This document shows positions 6,028 to 9,934 of a stretch of 9,934 nucleotides of DNA, piece after piece. The stretch is from the NCBI GenBank assembly GCA_938028645.1, contig CALIMD010000281.1:1-9934 (forward strand), in the 5' to 3' direction. The stretch comes from an uncultured Alphaproteobacteria bacterium (lineage in GTDB: Bacteria; Pseudomonadota; Alphaproteobacteria; Thalassobaculales; Thalassobaculaceae). Position 1 is the stretch's first letter, and every line of letters starts with the position of its first letter. Under the pieces are notes generated by a model. It was not told where the DNA came from, did not search any database, and saw only the letters and a program-made list of their open reading frames with translations. The position numbers were made by a program, and so were the translations under genes.

Positions 6028-7230
6028 CTATGAATACTTCTCATTTGAATATTGAATGACAACCTTAAAACAGATAACAACCAAACCAATAATTCCTAGC
6101 CACGTTTCTTGCCAAAATCCAAACGAGACTAAGGAAGTAAAAACAACTCCAACGGCAACAGCGAGGACTATACCTAAACAGGAGCTAGGAACCCTCTTCA
6201 AAGGTTGCACAGCAAAACAAAGAAGCAGAAGAAAAATCGACAAGCCTATTACACCCAATTCCAGCCAGAGCTGAATGGCTGCGTTATGTGGGTGCGTTGT
6301 TGGAGTCACGTGGTATTTATATTTTTCCATCAATTCTTGTGGAAGTGTGAGATATCTTGTGATGCCAATTCCATATCCAAACCAGGGAGCCTCAAATACT
6401 GCAACAGCAGAGCGGTGCCAAATTTCAATTCGATCCAAAGTAGACGGGGGAATACTGTTAGAAAATGGTTTAATCCAATTAAGTAACGAGACGAATATGA
6501 ATGGCGATGAAAGAGCGAAGATGCTCAAGGAAAAAAAACCTGCCCAGAAGACAAAGATTGGCAGAAAATAACCTAGAATAGCGATAATAGGTACTAAAAC
6601 CGAAACGACTAGTGCAGAATTAGAATGACTTAACAGGGCAGCACAAAAAGTTACAATAATAAGACTTATGGCTACGACTTTATTTCCTCTCTGATAAGCC
6701 CAGTACGAAACAGGCCAAACAAAAAGAACAAGCGCGCTCGTGACTCTATTATAACGGGAAAGAGCCACTTCTGGATCATTTATTCGATCGCTCAGCCATC
6801 TATACAGTAGAGCGTCGTTGAGGAACTCAATTATTAAGAAAATGGAGGCTAAAAATAAACTTATGTTCAGCGTCCACGATATTTTGGACTGCGGGAAACA
6901 ATCCAATCGGCTTAAGTCCAAACTTGTCACCCATAATACTAATCCAAGCATAGAAATTTTAGTCAAAAGAAGCGACTTACAGGGAACACATTCCACTGTC
7001 ACAAAATGAATAATGCACGCATACAGACAGAAAACAGAAAAACTATAAACAATAGATTTATTTGGAATTAATTTTTTCGGGCTCAGAAAAAAAGTTGTCA
7101 CTATTAGTACGAAAGCAACTAATATGAAAGTAGTTGCCATAGACTGCTTCGCAACTATACCTAAAGGAATAAAAAGCACTAATCCACAAACTAAAAAAAA
7201 CACCTTAACCCGCTCTGCTATCGGAGCCAT
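6028..7230 (-). CDS. O-antigen ligase / Wzy-type polysaccharide membrane protein
   Basis: This encodes a 400-residue, very hydrophobic protein with about 11-12 predicted membrane spans (for example around 8-28, 31-49, 60-78, 121-138, 165-178, 186-200, 205-250, 317-340, 351-371 and 375-392). The largest hydrophilic loop (about 251-315) carries DRIEIWHRSAVAVFEAPWFGYGIGITRYL and ends in HPHNAAIQLWLELGVIGL, the WaaL/Wzy_C hallmark with His313 and His315. Such inner-membrane enzymes join lipid-linked glycans to lipid A core, protein or one another. Whether this is a ligase or a polymerase cannot be told. The ATG at 7230 was chosen because it has TTAAGGGGA nine bases upstream, as in the next gene; a longer frame reaches a TTG at 7281 that would overlap the upstream gene and has no ribosome binding site. 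It sits 22 bases after the DUF6165 gene. No glycosyltransferase or flippase is in the window. Confidence 0.85.
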   Translation of the reverse strand: MAPIAERVKVFFLVCGLVLFIPLGIVAKQSMATTFILVAFVLIVTTFFLSPKKLIPNKSIVYSFSVFCLYACIIHFVTVECVPCKSLLLTKISMLGLVLWVTSLDLSRLDCFPQSKISWTLNISLFLASIFLIIEFLNDALLYRWLSDRINDPEVALSRYNRVTSALVLFVWPVSYWAYQRGNKVVAISLIIVTFCAALLSHSNSALVVSVLVPIIAILGYFLPIFVFWAGFFSLSIFALSSPFIFVSLLNWIKPFSNSIPPSTLDRIEIWHRSAVAVFEAPWFGYGIGITRYLTLPQELMEKYKYHVTPTTHPHNAAIQLWLELGVIGLSIFLLLLCFAVQPLKRVPSSCLGIVLAVAVGVVFTSLVSFGFWQETWLGIIGLVVICFKVVIQYSNEKYS

Positions 7231-7238
7231 ATTATCAG

Positions 7239-7247
7239 TCCCCTTAA
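7239..7247 (-). promoter_or_regulatory. Ribosome binding site deciding the ATG start of the O-antigen ligase-like gene
   Basis: TTAAGGGGA on the minus strand precedes the ATG at 7230. The same nine bases occur before the dehydrogenase ATG (6015-6023). This supports starting at 7230 and not at the TTG at 7281. Confidence 0.6.
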
Positions 7248-7252
7248 TCCAG

Positions 7253-7642
7253 CTAATAGTCAGCGTAGGACTTTTCCTCAATTATTTTCGAACCCAAAAG
7301 AATATTAATATCCTTTTTGAGGCTCGCTCGCCGATCATTTTCAAAATACACGCTCCGCGCTAGTTTGATGAAATCAGAGCCAAAATCAGACTTTCTTTCA
7401 CATGATCTAATATCATCTTCTATGTCCCACAAACTCTCATTGACTTTTTTTAATTCTCGTTTCAGGTCGGTTAACTTGTCAGATACAGTTATGTTTTCTT
7501 CATAACTTTTCATCAAAACTCCCAGTTCATAAAGTATATTTGACTGCTTGATTTTTTCAGAAATTTTAGCTGCTTTAATTTCTAATATAGTAATTTTATC
7601 TACGAGCTCTCCGGGAGAACCTGGTATTAGAAGTGCTGACAT
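7253..7642 (-). CDS. DUF6165-family protein of unknown function
   Basis: This encodes a 129-residue soluble, charged, mostly helical protein. The N-terminal PGSPGELVDKITILEIK (7-22 region) and the C-terminal LWDIEDDIRSCE, FIKLARSVYFENDRRASLKK and LLGSKIIEEKSY blocks match what I recall of DUF6165, a family of about 125 residues found mainly in proteobacteria, often near polysaccharide or glycosyltransferase genes. The middle (about 20-75) has heptad-like helix content and could form a coiled coil. The biochemical function is not known to me. The ATG has AGGA about eight bases upstream. It is the first gene of a probable three-gene operon, 22 bases before the O-antigen ligase-like gene, which supports a role linked to surface glycans. 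The family name rests on memory of its motifs and should be checked by a profile search. Confidence 0.72.
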   Translation of the reverse strand: MSALLIPGSPGELVDKITILEIKAAKISEKIKQSNILYELGVLMKSYEENITVSDKLTDLKRELKKVNESLWDIEDDIRSCERKSDFGSDFIKLARSVYFENDRRASLKKDINILLGSKIIEEKSYADY

Positions 7643-7807
7643 TCGCCTATCCTAGTTCTAGGTGTGCTGGTTTTAAATCTGACCAGACATTTCTTAAGTC
7701 TTCTGTGTAAACTATGATGAAGTTGAACTTTTAAAATTTAATCAAAGTTAACCTTTTCATACCCTATCGATCAACCTATTCTATTTTTATTATAGCTACG
7801 TTTTTCA

Positions 7808-7833
7808 AAACCCTTGGGAAGGTTTATTTTTTT
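7808..7833 (+). terminator. Orphan terminator-like hairpin upstream of the oxygenase gene
   Basis: AAACC (7808-7812), a bulged C, TT, loop GGG, AA and GGTTT (7821-7825) form a seven-pair stem, followed by A and seven T residues (7827-7833). The T run makes it directional on the plus strand. No plus-strand gene ends near it, because both genes to the left are on the minus strand. It may end an unseen short transcript, act as an attenuator for the oxygenase gene, or be chance in AT-rich DNA. Confidence 0.35.
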
Positions 7834-7961
7834 CAAATATTTTCCCACTATAAGGTCTAAACACTCATAACTATTGGTTTGAACTTATTAATCGTTCGAC
7901 AATGGCAACTTTTTTTATTCTAATAAGATAAAATTTACTGATCATAATCAGATTAACTAAG

Positions 7962-7981
7962 TATATTTGTGCACCAATATA
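7962..7981. promoter_or_regulatory. 20-base near-perfect palindrome, probable operator or leader hairpin
   Basis: The bases read TATATT-t-GTGCAC-c-AATATA, so nine of ten symmetric pairs match around a GTGCAC core. It ends five bases before the AAGGAGG ribosome binding site of the oxygenase gene. It could be the binding site of a dimeric repressor or, in RNA, a hairpin with a TGCA loop placed to affect translation. No regulator gene is adjacent. Confidence 0.4.
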
Positions 7982-7986
7982 AAGAA

Positions 7987-7993
7987 AAGGAGG
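7987..7993 (+). promoter_or_regulatory. Strong ribosome binding site deciding the GTG start of the oxygenase
   Basis: AAGGAGG is a full Shine-Dalgarno match six bases before the GTG at 8000-8002. The open frame extends 11 codons further upstream to a TTG at 7967, but that start would place this site inside the coding region. Confidence 0.8.
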
Positions 7994-7999
7994 ATAACC

Positions 8000-8881
8000 G
8001 TGCGCTCAACTCTAACAATACAAGAAAGAGAACGCTTCGAAGTAGACGGTTACCTAATGGCAAAAAACGCAGTCTCACGAGATCAGTTAACTAAACTTCA
8101 GTCAGAAATTAAGATTTGGGTTGATGAAAGTCGCCAACACACAAAGCCGTATGGAGAACCAACAATTGACGGACGCCCTCGGTTTGATATGGGGGCTGAT
8201 CACACCGCACTCAAACCAGCATTACGGAGAATAAACAATCCTTCAGATATCTCGGAAAGTTATTTTCAGGTTATGTCTGATTCTAAAATGGTGGATATGG
8301 TGGCTGAACTAATTGGAGTAAATGTAAAATTTCATCACTGTAAGATTAATCTAAAGTGTCCAGGGGCAAATACAACTGTTCACTATCACCAGGACTTCGC
8401 CTTTACCCCGCATTCAAATGACGACGTTGTTACTGCACTTTTATTATTAGACGACGTAACAGAAGATAATGGATGTTTGATGGTCGTTCCCGGCAGTCAC
8501 AAAGGTAAAATGTATTCCCTGTATGATGGCAAAGAATTTGTAGGACGGGTTGACGATGCCACCGAGACATTTCTTAAAAGCAAACAAATTCCAGTTGTTG
8601 GATCGGCTGGAGATGTCTGCCTAATGCACACGCGTTTAGCACATGGATCAGCACCAAATAAATCAGAGACCTCTCGAGGATTATATATTTGTGTGTACAC
8701 AGCTGCAGACGCGGTACCTTTGGCCAAGAACCCTATGCCAAGTCCAAACGAAGGGCTTATCATTAGAGGTGAAAAGCAAATATCCGCAAGAATGATTAAC
8801 TTTGAAGTCGAACTCCCGCAGCAACCCAAATCAGCCTCATTTTTTACTGTTCAAGGACAAGAGTCTGCAACCGGGAAATAA
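8000..8881 (+). CDS. Phytanoyl-CoA dioxygenase (PhyH) family Fe(II)/2-oxoglutarate oxygenase
   Basis: This encodes 293 residues from a GTG start. The PhyH-type double-stranded beta-helix is complete: HYHQDFAF gives the iron ligands His130 and Asp132, HTRLAHGSAPNKS gives the distal ligand His215, and Arg226 in SETSRGLY is placed to bind the 2-oxoglutarate carboxylate. The N-terminal FEVDGYLMAKNAVS (13-26) and the central LLDDVTEDNGCLMVVPGSHKG (149-169) are also characteristic. Such enzymes are soluble and hydroxylate a small molecule using O2 and 2-oxoglutarate, releasing succinate and CO2. The family's substrates are very diverse (fatty acyl-CoAs, compatible solutes, natural products), so the substrate is unknown. 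The gene stands alone on the plus strand, preceded by a palindrome and followed by a bidirectional terminator, so it is probably a single-gene unit with its own regulation. Confidence 0.9.
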   Translation: MRSTLTIQERERFEVDGYLMAKNAVSRDQLTKLQSEIKIWVDESRQHTKPYGEPTIDGRPRFDMGADHTALKPALRRINNPSDISESYFQVMSDSKMVDMVAELIGVNVKFHHCKINLKCPGANTTVHYHQDFAFTPHSNDDVVTALLLLDDVTEDNGCLMVVPGSHKGKMYSLYDGKEFVGRVDDATETFLKSKQIPVVGSAGDVCLMHTRLAHGSAPNKSETSRGLYICVYTAADAVPLAKNPMPSPNEGLIIRGEKQISARMINFEVELPQQPKSASFFTVQGQESATGK

Positions 8882-8884
8882 AAA

Positions 8885-8916
8885 ACCGAACTGAAAAGCA
8901 GTGCGGTCTTATTTTT
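8885..8916. terminator. Bidirectional rho-independent terminator between convergent genes
   Basis: ACCG-A-ACTG (8885-8893), loop AAAAG and CAGT-G-CGGT (8899-8907) form an eight-pair stem with one central A/G mismatch. On the plus strand it is followed by CTTATTTTT. On the minus strand the stem is followed at once by a T run, because the plus strand has an A run at 8879-8885. It lies four bases after the oxygenase stop and about 20 bases after the stop of the convergent gene at 8927. Confidence 0.8.
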
Positions 8917-8926
8917 CACCGTGCAA

Positions 8927-9544
8927 TTAGATTATTTTAACAACTCGGCTCTTTTCCAGCGTCCCAAAAGTATTTGCTTTGGTAACAATTTTTTGAAATT
9001 CTTCAGACATTCCGACTTCATCAATAGTGCGTCCTAAGTCTTCCATAGTTTTACTATAATAGGCGACTACCATACGCCCTAAATCATCTGCGATAACTGG
9101 AACAACCGCCATCATTTTAAAGTCATGCGATTTTCCAAGTTTTTCTATTTCTGGAAGCAGCGATAACGCACTCTCTAAATTTTCGCGCGGTAGTCTATAC
9201 TCACGTTGCATAATCACTGGGTAATCGGGCGCCACATCGCCAAAGACTGTTCGGTAAACTTCGGGCCCTACAACTTCACCGGCGGGGTTCAACTCTCTTT
9301 CATGCAAAAGCTTCACGCGTGCAGGGTCAGCCGCTATGGCAAGCGTCGCTTTACTAATGCTCGCGAAATCTGTGAAAGCCGCATATAACTGCATGCATCC
9401 GGCTCCCTCACCCGCAACTACTTGACCAATGCGAACACGCCCACCAGCCGTCGCAACAATGCCAGCCATGGTTCGAACACGACTGGTGGCCAGCTCCGTT
9501 TTTCCTATTTGTGGCGTCATTCTTCGTACTGAAATAACAGTCAT
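8927..9544 (-). CDS. Uncharacterised protein with two probable ferredoxin-like (alpha-beta barrel) domains
   Basis: This encodes 205 residues that I do not recognise as a named enzyme. There is no signal peptide or membrane span. Reading likely secondary structure, residues 1-103 run strand (TVISVRRMTP), helix (GKTELATSRVRTMAGIVATAGG), strand (VRIGQVVAG), strand (CMQLYAAFTD), helix (ASISKATLAIAADPARVKLLHER), strand (PEVYRTVFG). Residues 106-205 repeat the order: PVIMQREYRLP, NLESALSLLPEIEKLGKSH, FKMMAVVPVI, RMVVAYYSKTM, a long helix, and TLEKSRVVKII. This is the pattern of tandem dimeric alpha-beta barrel (EthD/NIPSNAP/antibiotic monooxygenase-like) domains. The ATG has AGGAG (9552-9556) seven bases upstream. 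It lies 19 bases after the gene at 9564-9934 on the same strand, so the two are probably co-transcribed and end at the terminator at 8885-8916. Enzyme versus binding role is open; the fold is inferred from pattern only. Confidence 0.75.
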   Translation of the reverse strand: MTVISVRRMTPQIGKTELATSRVRTMAGIVATAGGRVRIGQVVAGEGAGCMQLYAAFTDFASISKATLAIAADPARVKLLHERELNPAGEVVGPEVYRTVFGDVAPDYPVIMQREYRLPRENLESALSLLPEIEKLGKSHDFKMMAVVPVIADDLGRMVVAYYSKTMEDLGRTIDEVGMSEEFQKIVTKANTFGTLEKSRVVKII

Positions 9545-9563
9545 TTTATTTCTCCTTTTTTAA

Positions 9564-9934
9564 TTAATCGTAAAATCGAATTATATTTCTGAAATCGACA
9601 TCTACTGTAGACAATGCTTTTTGATAAATTGGATCGGCATTAGCGGCATCATAAGCCTTCTCAATTGAGTCCATGGATGGATAAGTAACACCAAAAACTC
9701 TGTGACCAGCATCGCTGCCTGTAGATAATGTGCCATATCTAAACGTCAATGCGCCATTATCCTTAAAAACCTGTCCTATTTTTGTTATTTCATCAATCAT
9801 TGGGTCATTGGAATTAAATTTTATCAGAACACCATATTTAGGATTTACGCCTGTCGTATCCTCAATAGAAAGGGGATGAAGTCGGATTATGTTACGCACC
9901 ACTACACGCATTTTACCGCTTGCCATCAAATTAT
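9564..9934 (-). CDS. Uncharacterised ferredoxin-like protein, 5' end probably beyond the right edge
   Basis: The visible frame encodes about 120 residues from the ATG at 9926 and stays open to the window edge. Residues 31-120 make one ferredoxin-like domain: YGVLIKF, helix DPMIDEITKIGQVFKDNG, FRYGTLSTG, HRVFGVTYPS, helix MDSIEKAYDAANADPIYQKAL, and VDFRNIIRFYD. The first 18 residues (MASGKMRVVVRNIIRLHP) look like the closing strand of a preceding copy: RNIIR occurs at 11-15 and again at 113-117. ATGs at 9926 and 9911 and a TTG at 9929 lack a visible ribosome binding site. I therefore think this is the C-terminal half of a two-domain protein like its downstream neighbour, although a short single-domain protein starting at 9926 is possible. 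The function is unknown. It is likely co-transcribed with the gene at 8927-9544. Confidence 0.65.
   Translation of the reverse strand, partial: NLMASGKMRVVVRNIIRLHPLSIEDTTGVNPKYGVLIKFNSNDPMIDEITKIGQVFKDNGALTFRYGTLSTGSDAGHRVFGVTYPSMDSIEKAYDAANADPIYQKALSTVDVDFRNIIRFYD

Larger units (their letters stand above)
7643..7999. other. Long AT-rich divergent intergenic region
   Basis: These 357 bases hold no plausible gene; only very short frames occur, such as a nine-codon ATG frame near 7901 without a ribosome binding site. The region must carry the promoters of the DUF6165 operon (leftward) and of the oxygenase gene (rightward). Near the DUF6165 start lie two short inverted repeats, CCTAG-TT-CTAGG (7651-7662) and CTGGT-N10-ACCAG (7667-7686). 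Further right come a terminator-like hairpin (7808-7833), CTGAT-CATA-ATCAG (7938-7951) and a strong palindrome (7962-7981). Confidence 0.6.

Noticed and set aside
7231..7281. Longer N-terminus of the O-antigen ligase-like protein from the TTG at 7281
   Set aside because: It would overlap the DUF6165 gene, lacks a ribosome binding site, and would put the good site at 7239-7247 inside the coding region.
7901..7930. Nine-codon ATG frame upstream of the oxygenase as a leader peptide
   Set aside because: It has no ribosome binding site and no run of regulatory codons, so it is indistinguishable from a chance frame.

Overview
The window looks like part of a chromosome from a low-GC (about 40% by eye) Gram-negative bacterium. 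A marine or free-living alphaproteobacterium is the best guess. The grounds are the PcaI/PcaJ-type CoA-transferase subunits, an IlvD/Edd-family dehydratase with the FGHRSR motif, a DUF6165 protein, a DUF2817 metallopeptidase-like protein and a phytanoyl-CoA dioxygenase-family oxygenase. This is judged from protein character alone and cannot be made firm here. I see no rRNA, tRNA, insertion sequence, phage gene or CRISPR array.

Layout, left to right. 1-132 (-) is the first 44 codons of an IlvD/Edd-family dehydratase running off the left edge. 226-714 (-) is a GNAT acetyltransferase. 844-1545 (-) and 2983-3672 (-) are the B and A subunits of one 3-oxoacid (3-oxoadipate type) CoA-transferase, separated by a class V aminotransferase on the opposite strand (1723-2931, +). 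3934-5049 (+) is a DUF2817/M14-like metallohydrolase. 5054-7642 (-) is a tight three-gene unit read as DUF6165 protein, then an O-antigen ligase-like membrane protein, then a 3-hydroxyacyl-CoA/carnitine/gulonate-type dehydrogenase. A 357-base gap then leads to a phytanoyl-CoA dioxygenase-family gene (8000-8881, +). This is closed by a bidirectional terminator shared with two small genes on the other strand (8927-9544 and 9564-9934, -), which look like tandem ferredoxin-like (dimeric alpha-beta barrel type) proteins. The last one continues beyond the right edge.

Function. Most recognisable enzymes fit catabolism of small organic acids: dehydratase, aminotransferase, CoA-transferase, hydroxyacid or hydroxyacyl dehydrogenase, and an Fe(II)/2-oxoglutarate oxygenase. 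The polysaccharide-linked pair (DUF6165 and the O-antigen ligase-like protein) sits among them. The genes switch strand often and form short transcription units, so a single shared pathway is an inference and not something the sequence shows.

The points most worth a second look are: the CoA-transferase whose subunits are separated by an opposite-strand aminotransferase; the probable two-domain architecture of both right-end unknown proteins, with RNIIR repeated at the end of each domain in the last one; the near-perfect 20-base palindrome and the orphan terminator-like hairpin upstream of the oxygenase; and the mixed DUF6165/ligase/dehydrogenase operon. I found no clear evidence for a wholly new biological system.
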